This document shows, in pieces, positions 25,710-36,399 of a stretch of DNA of 64,000 bases; within the stretch, counting starts at the first letter, position 1, and each line of letters begins with the position of its first letter. Origin of the DNA: Phaseolus vulgaris. Taxonomy: Eukaryota; Streptophyta; Magnoliopsida; Fabales; Fabaceae. The DNA is taken from assembly GCF_000499845.2 (NCBI RefSeq), contig NC_023758.2, positions 4,380,311 to 4,444,310 on the forward strand, read 5' to 3'. Position numbers and translations under genes: made by a program. The notes beneath the pieces are model-generated. The model had not been told where the DNA came from, ran no database searches, and saw nothing but the letters and a program-made list of their open reading frames with translations.

Positions 25710-28700
25710 ATTATTTCGAGACAATTGTTCTTAAATTTTGTGAAAAACCAAGGCGTCTTTTGCAAAATATGTGAAATTTCGCCCTACTTTCTGCAATTTT
25801 ATTCTGTGTTGAAAAATTGCGTTAAAAAATTCACACAAGTACTTTCATGTGTTGTTTGCACCCTGCTAAGTAGGCACGTCCATAAACAAATCACAAAAAG
25901 GAGATATAGGGAAGAAAAACCACGACATTTTGTTATCAGAAAATCGATTTTTTTGACTCTCGATCACTACGTCTTGTTCCTTGGATCTTTTCGTTTATAA
26001 ATTTTAGCAGATATTCGTCATTGTGTGAATTGAGGTTTGACTGAGATTTGAGCCCCAGATTCGTCCCACAAGATTTCCAATAAATTTTTTATTTAACACT
26101 GCCAGGGTTGAAAGGAAGGTTAGTTTGTGTTCGAAACTGTTTGATTTGTTTCTTTGTTGAATACTCATCCGTTTGATGTGAAATTTGTGGCGTTTTGTCC
26201 CAAATTCAGTCCAGATTCTTACGTGGAATTTCAAAAAAAATTATTTCAGGACAATTTTTCTGAAATTTTGTGAAAAACAAAGTCTATCATCTAGGAAACT
26301 TTTTGAAATTTCGTCATACTTTCTTTAATTTTATTCTGTTTTGAAAAATTGCGTTAAAAAATTCATACAAGTACTTTCATGTGTTATTTGCCCCCTTCTA
26401 AGGAGGCACGTCCATAAACAAATCATAAAAGAGAGATAGGGGAAGAAAAACCAGGACATTTTGTTTTTGGAAAATCGGTTTTGTTCATTCTTGGTTTGGG
26501 TCTTACTACGCCCTATTCCTTGAGTCTTTTCGTCTGAAAATTTTATCAGAGATTCGTCATTGTGTGTTTTAGGTTGTGGCTGAGATTTGAGCCTGAGACT
26601 CATCCCATAAGATTTTCAATAAATTTTTTATTCATCACTGTCAGGGTTCAAAGAAAGGTTCGTTTGTGTGTGAAACTGTTTGATTTTTTTCCTAAGTGAA
26701 TACTCATCCGTTTGACGTGAAATTTATCTCGTTTTGTCCCCAATTCAGTCTAGATTCCTACGTGTAATTTCAGGAAAAAAGTATTTCGGGACAATTTATC
26801 TGATTTTGTGAAAAACAAATGCTATCGTCTTGCAAAATTTATAAAATTTCGCGCTACATTCTGCAATTTTATTCTGTGTTGAAAAATTGCGTTGACAAAT
26901 TCACACAAGTACTTTCATGTGTTTTTTGCACCCTGCTAAGGAGGCACGTCCATAAACAAATCACAAAAACGAGATATAGGGAAGAAAAACCAGGACATTT
27001 TGTTTTCGGAAAACCGGTTTTGTTCACTCTCGGTCTGGGTCTTACTACGCCCTATTCCTTGGGTCTTTTGGTCCGAAAATTTTACCAAATATTCGTCATT
27101 GTGTGTATTGAGTTTTGGTTGAGATTTGAGCCCTAGACTCGTCCCACTAGATTTTCAATGAATTATTTATTCATCACTGCTAGGGTTGAAAGGAAGGTTC
27201 ATTTGTGTGTGAAACTGTTTGATTTTTTTCCTAGGTGAATACTCATCTGTTTGACGTGAAATTTGTCGCGTTTTGTTCCAAATTCAGTCCATATTGTGAC
27301 GTGGAATTTCAGGAAAGAATTATTTCAGAACAATTTTTCTGGAATTTTGTGAAAAACCAAGGCCCTCTAGTAAATTTTGTGAAATTTCGCCATACTTTCT
27401 GCAATTTTATTCTGTGTTCAAAATTGCGTTGAAAAATTCACACAAGTACTTTCATGTGTTGTTTGCACCCTGCTAAGGAGGCACATCCATAAACAAATTA
27501 CAAAAAGGAAATATAGGGAAGAGAAGTTAAGACATTTTGTTTTCGGAAAACCGGTTTTGTTCAGTCTCGGTCTAGGTCTTACTACACCTTATTCCTTGGG
27601 TCTTTTGATTTGAAAATTGTACCAGACATTCGTCATTGTGTGTATCGAGTTTTGGCTGATATTTGATCCCCATATTCGTCCCACAAGATATTCAATAAAT
27701 TTTTTATTCATCATTGCTAGGGTTGAAAGGAAGTTTTGTTTGTGTGTGAAACTGATTGATTTTTTTCCTAGGTGAATACTCATCCGTTTGACGTGAAATT
27801 TGTCGCGTTTTGTCCCAAATTCAGTCCAAATTCTTACGTAGAATTTCAGGATAAAATTATTTCGGGACAATTTTTCTGAAATTTTGTGAAAAACCAAGGC
27901 TATCCTCTAACAAAAAATTTGTGAAACTTCGATCTACTTTCTGCAATTTTATTATGTGTTGAAAAATTCAAACAAGTCCTTTCAGGTGTTGTTTGCATCC
28001 TTCTAAGGAGGCACATCCATACACAAATCAAAAAAAGGAGATATGGGGAAGAAAAGCCAGGACATTTTGTTTTCGGAAAACCGGTTTTATTCACTCTCGG
28101 TCTGGGTCTTACTACACCCTATTCCTTGGGTCTTTTGGTCTGAAAATTTTACCAGATATTCGTCATTGTGTGTATTTAGTTTTGGCTGAGATTTGAGCCC
28201 TAGACTTGTCCCACAAGATTTGCAATAAATTTTTTATTCATCACTTCCAGGGTTGAAAGGAAGGTTCGTTTGTGTGTGAAACTGTTTGATTTTTTTCCTA
28301 AGTGATTACTCATCCGTTTGACGTGAAATTTGTCGTGTTTTGTCCCAAATTCAGTCCAGATTCTTACAAGGAATTTCAGGAAAAAATTATTTCAGGACAA
28401 TTTTTCTGAAATTTTGTGAAAAACTAAGGCTATCGTCTAGCAAAATTTGTGAAATTTCGCTATAATTTCTGCAATTTTATTCTGTGTTGAAAAATTCACA
28501 CAAGTCCTTTTATGTGTTTTTTGCACCCTTCTAAGGAGACACGTTCATAAACAAATGACAAAAAGGAGATATAGGGAAGAAAAGCCAGAACATTTTGTTT
28601 TCGGAAAACCAGTTTTGTTGACTCTCAGTCTAGGTCTTACTACGCCCTATTCCTTGGGTCTAAAAATTTTACCACACATTCGTTATTGTGTGTGCTGAGA

Positions 28701-28749
28701 TTTGAGCCTCAAATTCGTCCCGCAAGATTTGCAATAAATTTTTTATTCA

Positions 28750-31700
28750 TCACTGTCAAAGTTGAAAGGAAGGTTCGTTTGTATAAGAAACTGTTTGATT
28801 TTTTTCCTTGTGAATACGCATCCGTTTGAGCTGAAATTTGTCACGTTTTGTTCCAAATTCTTTCTAGATTCTTACATGGAATTTCAATAAAAAGTTCTTT
28901 TGAGAAATGTTTTCCTAAATTTTGTGCAAAACAAGGCTATCCTCTATCGAAATTTGTAGAATTCCGCCCTTCTTTTCTGCAATTTTATTCTGCGTTGAAA
29001 ATTTTCGAAAAAAATCACATAGGTACTTTCATATGTATTTTGCTCCCATTTAAGGAGGCACATCCATAAACAATCACATAAGGAGATATAGGAAAAAAAA
29101 GCCTAGACGTTTTTGTTTTCGAAAAACCAGTTTTGTTCACTTTCAGTCTGGACTTAATACCCCTTATTCTTAGGGTCTATTGGTCTGAATTTTTTACCAC
29201 ACATTCGTTATTGTGTGTGTTGAGTTTTGGCTTTGATTTGAGCCTCAAATTCGTCCTGCAAGATTTGCAATAAACTTTTTATTCATCACTACCAAAACTG
29301 AAAGGAAGGTTCCTTTGTGTGTGAAACTGTTTGATTTTTTTCCTTGTGAATACGCATCCGTTTGAGCTAAAATTTGTCACGTTTTGTTCGAAATTGAGTC
29401 TAGATTCTTACATGGAATTTAAACAAAAATTTCTTTCAAGAAAAGTTTTCATAAATTTTGTGCAAAACAAGGCTATCCTCTATCGAAATTTGTAGAATTT
29501 CGCCTTACTTTCTGTAATTTTATTATGGGTCCATATTCCGTTGAGAAATTCCGAAACACTTCGCACAGGTAGTTTCATATATTTTTTTCGGAAAACTAGT
29601 TTTGTTCACTCTCGGTTTGGTATTTATTACGCCTTATTCCTTGGGTCTCTTGGTCTGAAATTTTGACCACACATTTGTTATTGTGTGTGCTGATTTTTTG
29701 ATTGAATTTGAGCCTCAAATTCGTCACACAAGATTTGGAATAAATTTTTTATTCATCACTGTCAGGACTGAAAGGAAAGTTCGTTTGTATGTGAAACTGT
29801 TTGATTTTTTTATTGGGTGAATACTCATCCGTTTGACCTGAAATTTGTCACGTTTTGTCCCAAATTCAGTCCAGATTCCTACATGAAATTTCATCAAAAA
29901 TTTATTTTGGTAAAAGTTTTCATAAATTTTGAGCAAACCAAGGCTATCCTCTACCGAAGTTTGTGGAATTTAGCCTACTTTCTGCAATTTTATTCTGGGT
30001 CCATATTACGTTGAAAAATTCTGAAAAAAATCACACAGCTACTTTTATACGTTGTTTGCATCCAGTTAAGGAGGCATGTCCATAAAAAAAAATCATAAAA
30101 GAAGATATAGGGAAGAAAAGCCAAAACGTTTTGTTTTTGGAAAACCAGTTTTGTTCACTCTCGGTCTGGGACTTATTACGCCTTATTCCTTGGGTCTTTT
30201 GGTCTGAAATTTTTACCACACATTCGTTATTCTGTGTGCTGAGTTTTGGCTGGGATTTGAGCCTCAAACTCATCCCATAATATTTGCAATAAATTTTTTA
30301 TTCATCACTGCTATAGCTGGAAGGAAGGTTCGTTTGTGTGTGAAACTGTTTGATTTTTTCCTGGGTGAATACTCATCCGTTTGACCTGAAATTTGTCACG
30401 TTTTTTCTTAAATTCAGTCCAGATTCTTACATGGAATTTCAACAAAAAGTAATTTCGGGAAATTTTTTCATAAATTTTGTGCAAACCAAGGCTATACTTT
30501 ACCAAAATTTGTGAAATTTCGCCCTACTTTCTACAATTTTATTCATGGTCCATATTGCGATTAAATTTTTTGAAGAAATTCACATAGGCACGTTCATATG
30601 TTGTTTGCACGCGGCTAAAGAGGCATGTCAATAAACAAATCACAAAATAAGATATAGGAAGGAAAATCAAGGACGTTTCGTTCTTGGAAAACCAGTTTTG
30701 TTCACTCTCGGTGTGAGACTTATTATGCCTTATTCCTGGGTTCTTTTGGTCTGAAATTTTTACCACACATTCGTTATTGTGTGTGCTGAGTTTTGGTTGG
30801 GATATAAGCCTCAAAATTCGTCCCATAAGATTTGCAATAAATTTTTTATTCATGACTACCAGGGTTGAAAGGAAGGTTTGTTTGTGTGTGAAACTGTTTG
30901 ATTTTTTTCCTGTGTGAATAGTCATCCGTTTGACTTGAAATTTGTCACGTTTTGTCCCAAATTCAGTCCTGATTCTTACATGGAATTTCAACAAAAAGTT
31001 ATTTCGGGAAAAATTTTCAGAAATTTTGTGCAAATCAAGGCTATCCTCTACCGAAATTTGTGGAATTTCGCCATACTTTTTGCAATTTTATTTTGGGTTC
31101 ATATTGTGTTGAAAAAATCTGAAACAATTCACACAAATACTTTTATATGTTTTTTGCACCCAACTAAGATGGCATGTCCATAAAAAAAATCACAAAAAGA
31201 GATATAGGGAAGAAACGCAATGACAGTTTGTTTTCAGAAAACCAGTTTTGTTAACTATTGGTCTGGGAATTATTACGCCTTTTTCCTTGGGTCTTTTGGT
31301 ATCAAATTTTTACCACACATTCGTTATTCTGTGTGCTGAGTTTTGGCTGGGATTTGAGCCACAAACTCGTCCCATAAGATTTGCAATAAATTTTTTATTC
31401 ATCACTGCTAGGGCTAGAAGGAAGGTTTGTTTGTGTGTGAAACTGTTTGATTTTTTTCCTGGGTGAATACTCATCCGTTTGACCTGAAATTTGTCACCTT
31501 TTGTCCCAAATTCAGTCCAGATTCTTACATGGAATTTCAACAAAAAGTTATTTCGAGAATATTTTTTAGAATTCTTTTGCAAACTAAGGCTATCCTCTAC
31601 CGAAATTTGTGAAATTTCGCCCTACTTTCTGCAATTTTATTATGGGTCCATATTGCGTTGAATTTTTTTGAAAAGAATCACACAAGTACTTTCCTATGTT

Positions 31701-31871
31701 GTTTGCACCTTGTTAAAGAGACACGTCCATAAACAAATCACAAAGGGAGATATGAGAAAGAAAAGTCATGACGTTTTATTTTCGAAAAAACAGTTTTGTT
31801 CACTCCCAGTCTGTGACTTCTTACGCCTTATTACTTAGGTCTTTTGGTCTGAAATTTTTATCACACATTCA
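28750..31871. repeat. Diverged satellite subfamily at the HID-proximal end
   Basis: Monomers from about 28.8 kb rightwards share private variants: CACACATTCGTTATT with GTGTGTGCTGAG, GTCACGTTTTG in place of GTCGCGTTTTG, and CAACAAAAAGT in place of the GGAAAAAATT block. They vary more in length (471-560 bp) than the rest. The last copy runs into unrelated AT-rich DNA at about 31871. Confidence 0.75.
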
Positions 31872-33670
31872 TTTCACAACTCACTTTAGTAATATTATTA
31901 ATAATATATACTTAAAATTTTAAATTAAAAAATAAAACAAATATTATTATTTAGAAATCTCAAGTGAATATTTTTAATTTGTGGATGTTAAAATATCATC
32001 ATTTAATCAAATAACGAGGTTAAAGTGTTTGGGTTGGTTGGTGGGGATGACATGTTTGACTGCACGTGTTCACTTTGGGGTAGGTTTAGTCAGCGCCGTC
32101 GCATTGACATGTAATAATATTATTTCAACCTTTTGTTAAATTTAAACTTATTATAAATTATTATGATATTCTATCATCACATGTTTCATCTTCAGTGCCC
32201 AAAATTAATATTAAATTTTGATGAAACAAATATTAATATAAATAGCCCTTCTTAAGTACATGCTTCATCTTTTATTATTAGATCTCGATATTGTTAGTAT
32301 CAATATTAGAACATAAAATTATGGAGTTAAATAGTTTAGATAAAATAACCCTCAGAATAATAACTTAATTAAAAATCTATTTAATAGACTCTTTTATATG
32401 ATAATTATCATAATATCTTTGAGGTTTAATATATGTGTTAGTCCTTTCAAATGATAATTTTTACTCTACTCTTTGTAATTTGTATTAATTTTATTTATTA
32501 TAAATTTTAAGAAATAATATCTATGACGGCTTAACGTAGATCTAAACTCATCATTATCAACTTTAAAGTAGTAGGAGAGTTATATATATATATATATGTG
32601 TGTTTTTTTTTTTTTTATGTATAACAAATCTTGTCAGTATCAATTGAATACAAACACTATTTTAATAAAATTAGTTTTTCGAGGGTTAAAATTAACAATT
32701 TTTTTGAAGTTCGGAAGAACCGAAAACCTATTCAAATATAAATTTAATAACAAAAATTATTAAAATTAATTAATAAAAATATTAGAAAGTAAACTTTAAA
32801 TTTAACTTAATCTTACAAAATCATCTCCTAAAATCATATTTGCATCTATTTATATGTATATAATGGTCTATTTATATGTATATAATGGTCTATTTACCTA
32901 ATAAGTTTAAAATAGACTCACTCTGACCTTGATATCATATTGAAAATATACTTTAAATCTAACTTAATTTTATAAAATTATCTGATAATGTCAGATTTAT
33001 ATTTATTTATATATTATGTATATAATAGGTGATTCTATAAGAGATTGATAAGTTTAAAATAGACTCAATCTAGTTTTGATATCATATTAGTAAGTGAATT
33101 TTAAACTTAACTCAATTATATATAAGATGGGCATTCATTTATATATACTATAAAGTGCATGTATTTATTTCTAGTTGATGTAGATATCCAACGGAAATAT
33201 TTTGTTTCAATATATTTTTTCATGAAAAAAGTTGAAAATAATAATTATTGTATACTATTTTTTTTAATTTTTAAAAATTTTATTTGTCATTACATTATAA
33301 CTTTATAAGTTTGTTTAATTAAAAAAATGCAAAAAAACAAATTAAAATAAAAAGTCGTTTTTGTTTTCCTCTTTAATTAAAAGTTGAAAATTGTCACCCT
33401 TCAAAGGAATGAATCACTCATACCTGTATTCTTTGTTATCTTTTCGGTAATTATAAAATTAATTGTAGAAAATCTTTATAAAAAAATGAAATTTTTGTAG
33501 ATATAAAAAGAAATAAAAAGGAAAAATTGGACAAAATGTGGACCTGTCTTCCACTAGGGTTGGTGGTAATAAAATGAATTCCAGTGCCATTTGAATATTC
33601 CATGTCTCTATTTGATTCCACTTCTGAGTCTCTCTACTTTGAACCAAAAATAAACAATACATTAATGTAA
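31872..33670. other. AT-rich spacer between satellite and HID gene
   Basis: No gene is visible. The stretch contains a (TA)n tract near 32582-32598, a 21-bp tandem duplication near 32851-32892 and the LTR/TRIM-like relics described separately. A CACGTG-containing site lies near 32065. Confidence 0.5.
32776..33115 (-). repeat. TRIM/LTR-like relics, minus strand, three partial copies
   Basis: The minus strand repeats the motif GAGTTAAGTTTAAA, a CACTT-like block and ATATGATATCA, which corresponds to the terminal repeat plus primer-binding site seen at 58592-58725 (GAGTTAGGCTTAAAGTCCACTT, then ATATGGTATCA). Partial copies lie near 32785-32815, 32900-32975 and 33045-33115. They are old and incomplete. 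Confidence 0.4.
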
Positions 33671-33680
33671 AAATAATCCA

Positions 33681-33689
33681 TTATTTAAG
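33681..33689 (+). promoter_or_regulatory. Possible TATA box of the HID gene
   Basis: TTATTTAAG lies about 100 bp before the HID start codon, leaving a plausible 5' UTR of about 75 nt rich in CT. This rests on position and composition only. Confidence 0.35.
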
Positions 33690-33788
33690 GAACTTTGGTG
33701 CATAAGATTAGAAGCACAACCCTCTCTGTTCTCAAACTCTTTCACTCTGTTTTCTCTTTCACTGTATTTTCTCTCTGTTTTTCCTTCA

Positions 33789-34757
33789 ATGGCGAACCAG
33801 GAGAAGGAGATAGTGATGGAGCTTCTCCCCCTTATACGACTCTACAAAGATGGCACAGTGGATCGTCTTCTAAGCTCCCCCAACGTTCCACCCTCTGTTC
33901 AAGACCCTGAAACAGGGGTCTCATCAAAAGACATCGTAATCGCAGATGACCCTTTGGTCTCTGCTCGCATTTTCCTTCCCAAAAACCACACCAATCCCTC
34001 CCACAAACTTCCCATCTTCGTCTACTTCCATGGCGGCGCCTTCTGCGTTGAATCAGCTTTCTCCTTTTTCGTCCATCGCTATCTCAACATCTTAGTCTCC
34101 CAAGCCAACGTAATTGCTATCTCTGTCGACTTCAGACTCCTTCCACACCACCCTCTCCCTGCAGCCTACCAAGATGGCTGGACCACTCTGCAGTGGATTG
34201 CTTCCCACGCCGCCAACACCGCCGCCAACCCGGAGCCATGGTTACTCAACTATGCTGACTTCAACAAACTCTACATAGGAGGTGAAACCAGCGGCGCTAA
34301 CCTTGCTCACAACCTTCTTCTTCGTGCAGGGGACGAGTCTCTGCAAGGGGATCTCAAAATCTTCGGTGCCTTACTCAGTTCTCCCTTCTTCTGGGGCTTG
34401 GTGCCAATTGGGTCGGAGCCGGTTGAGGGGCACGAGCAGAGTTTGGCCATGAAAGTGTGGAGCTTGGCGTGCCCCGATGCACCTGGTGGAATCGACAATC
34501 CATGGATCAACCCTTGTGTTGCAGGGGCACCCTCCTTGGCCACACTTGCGTGCTCCAAGATTCTGATCACTATCACTGGGAAGGACGAGTTCAGAGACAG
34601 AAACATTTTGTACCACGACACGATAAAGAAAAGTGGATGGAAAGGAGAAGTTGAAATCTTCGATGCTGGTGATGAAGAACATGCTTTCCAACTCTTCAAG
34701 CCTGAAACTGACAGAGCTAAAGCCATGATCAAACACTTGGCGTCGTTTCTGGTCTGA
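33789..34757 (+). CDS. HID: 2-hydroxyisoflavanone dehydratase (carboxylesterase-like), intact
   Basis: Single exon, 322 aa, alpha/beta-hydrolase of the plant CXE family. The enzyme removes water from 2-hydroxyisoflavanones to give isoflavones such as daidzein and genistein. Visible features are the oxyanion-hole motif HGGAF (81-85), the nucleophile elbow GETSG (165-169), Asp266 in GKDEFRDR and His298 in DEEHAF. The nucleophile is Thr167 where ordinary carboxylesterases have Ser; a Thr here is the known hallmark of legume HID, so it is not a defect. The sequence around FVYFHGGAFCVESAFSFF and HEQSLAMKVW closely matches soybean HID as I remember it. The start is preceded by a CT-rich leader, and AATAAA signals occur at 34816-34825. 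It is probably cytosolic, as there is no signal peptide. Two dead CXE fragments lie 22-24 kb upstream on the opposite strand. Confidence 0.92.
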   Translation: MANQEKEIVMELLPLIRLYKDGTVDRLLSSPNVPPSVQDPETGVSSKDIVIADDPLVSARIFLPKNHTNPSHKLPIFVYFHGGAFCVESAFSFFVHRYLNILVSQANVIAISVDFRLLPHHPLPAAYQDGWTTLQWIASHAANTAANPEPWLLNYADFNKLYIGGETSGANLAHNLLLRAGDESLQGDLKIFGALLSSPFFWGLVPIGSEPVEGHEQSLAMKVWSLACPDAPGGIDNPWINPCVAGAPSLATLACSKILITITGKDEFRDRNILYHDTIKKSGWKGEVEIFDAGDEEHAFQLFKPETDRAKAMIKHLASFLV

Positions 34758-34815
34758 TGCTTGATTATTACAGTTCAATGAAGGTGGCTTTAATTAATCA
34801 TATATTTGAAAAACA

Positions 34816-34825
34816 AATAAATAAA
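34816..34825 (+). terminator. Candidate polyadenylation signals of the HID gene
   Basis: Overlapping AATAAA hexamers about 60 bp after the stop codon, the usual distance for a plant near-upstream element. Confidence 0.45.
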
Positions 34826-34829
34826 TGTT

Positions 34830-36399
34830 GATTGCTTTATCTTGTATACGTTAATTTGAGATTAAATTTGCATCATTTAATCGGTTCTACCTTTCGTTTC
34901 TGTAATTATTAAACGAAAATGGAATTTAATTAATATGGATTTTATATTATGAAATATTTTAGTATTTAATTAATGGATCAGAATCTACGAGGTCAAGAAA
35001 TGATGTTATACACTCTTGCACTTCATTTTAAATTTAGGTGGTTGGTTAATTGAATTCAACCATACAATAAATAAAAGAAAAGTTTTGATACTTTGATACC
35101 ACTAAAAATAAAATAGATTCATTTGACAGCACTAAAAGATAAAAACATTTATTTATTTTTTAATTTAAAAACTTAATATATATTATTATATTATTAAAGT
35201 TTGTTGTTAGGTGGAGTGTCAAAGATTCTCTGTACAAATAATAGACCGCAATTCCAATAAAAAATCTATATGGCCACAGCCACAAGTTAGTATAACAAAC
35301 ATGTTTGAAACTGTGAATGTGGAAATTCGTCTAGTTTAACTAAAGGGGTCATCTTTGGGCAATTTTTATGCCAATTGAAGACTGAGAAAATTTATTTATA
35401 ATAAAACTTATGAACTTAGTACTGACAATATTATTAGATATTAAGTACCAACAAGTGCTAAGATATTGGTTAATGCTTTTTTTATAAGAAAAAATAAATT
35501 GAATTAATTGGAGCATTTGATGATGGTTCAATCCTTATAGAAAAAGGACTAATTACCTCCTTAACAACATATATTAAACATATTATTTACTCTATTAATA
35601 TTTTGCTGACCGATTATCATCATTTTGTTTTTCAGATAGAAATATATATAACATTAGTTGTATTTTCATAATTTTAGAATTTAATACGACGACGCAAACT
35701 TTTCACTCTCCAAAGTCCTTCACGTTCTCCAAACTTTTCATTTCTATCTTTTCATTTCACTGATGTTTGAAGTTAAAATGAAACATTTATTAAAACAGAA
35801 ACTGTTTAAATTTACCAACTAAATGATTATATCTAAGATAAAATAAAAAATTATAATTCTATGTTTTTATTGTTAATAATCATTTTATTTTGTCGTATAA
35901 GAGTAAATAAAAAATAATTAAACTTTTAATTTGAATGGGAAATTATTAAAAAACTGAACTAAACATTTTAATTTTAAATTTAATATTTTAAAAAAATTAA
36001 ATTAAAAACAGTACTGTATTTAAACATTGAAAATTTCCTTAATTTGTCATACGTCTAAAAATTTAAAACTAAATTTAAGTGATTATAAGTTGCACAACAT
36101 AGTGGCATTATTCTCTATAAATTTACGAGTTTTCTTTTTCTATATGATTACGTTCTCAAAATTAATATAAATTCAGCAGTATTAATACAATTGTGTGGGT
36201 GACTGTTGAAAGCAATGTTCAAACTGAACCAACATGAAGTCATATGTGGGATTAAACCCAGTAGCATTGCGCTTTCGTTCATTTTACTTGTCATTTAATC
36301 CAATTCCATGAGTTGAGCTAGTGATGAAGGAAGAAAGGTTAGAGTTCGAGAGAACAAAAATATGTATTAATATTCCTGTAACACTATTCCTAATTCATA
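34830..36399. other. HID-KAPP intergenic region
   Basis: About 1.6 kb of AT-rich DNA between two convergent genes. No coding sequence, RNA gene or clear mobile element is visible. The last part presumably carries the KAPP 3' UTR. Confidence 0.5.

Larger units (their letters stand above)
11265..31871. repeat. Satellite array, ~535 bp monomers, 37 recognisable copies (khipu-like)
   Basis: The phrase GTGAATACTCATCCGTTTGA and its variants recurs near 11305, 11842, 12379, 12912, 13453, 13990, 14524, 15063, 15600, 16133, 16637, 17176, 17710, 18250, 18785, 19320, 19860, 20398, 20934, 21472, 21878, 22402, 22919, 23457, 23990, 24525, 26158, 26697, 27235, 27773, 28303, 28810, 29346, 29817, 30366, 30905 and 31465. 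Spacing is mostly 530-541 bp and all copies are head to tail. Shorter monomers of 406, 471, 504 and 507 bp are internal deletions. The array is interrupted once, by a solo LTR. Size, genus-level context and organisation fit the khipu subtelomeric satellite of Phaseolus, but the sequence match itself was not tested. Recurrent 60-80 codon open frames in it are by-products of homogenisation, not genes. Confidence 0.95.

Noticed and set aside
12021..31582. Dozens of 60-110 codon open frames on both strands in the satellite, with recurring similar peptides
   Set aside because: They recur once per monomer or per trimer because the DNA is homogenised. They occur on both strands of the same bases, break freely between copies and match no protein family.
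11265..31871. CRISPR-like or resistance-gene tandem cluster
   Set aside because: Units are ~535 bp without unique spacers and without coding conservation. This is satellite DNA in a plant genome.
33789..34757. HID as a broken esterase because the catalytic Ser is missing
   Set aside because: Thr at this position is the established state of legume HID. The frame is intact and the remaining catalytic residues are present.
34307..34778. 135-141 codon open frames antisense to HID
   Set aside because: Shadows of a conserved enzyme gene, with no family similarity of their own.
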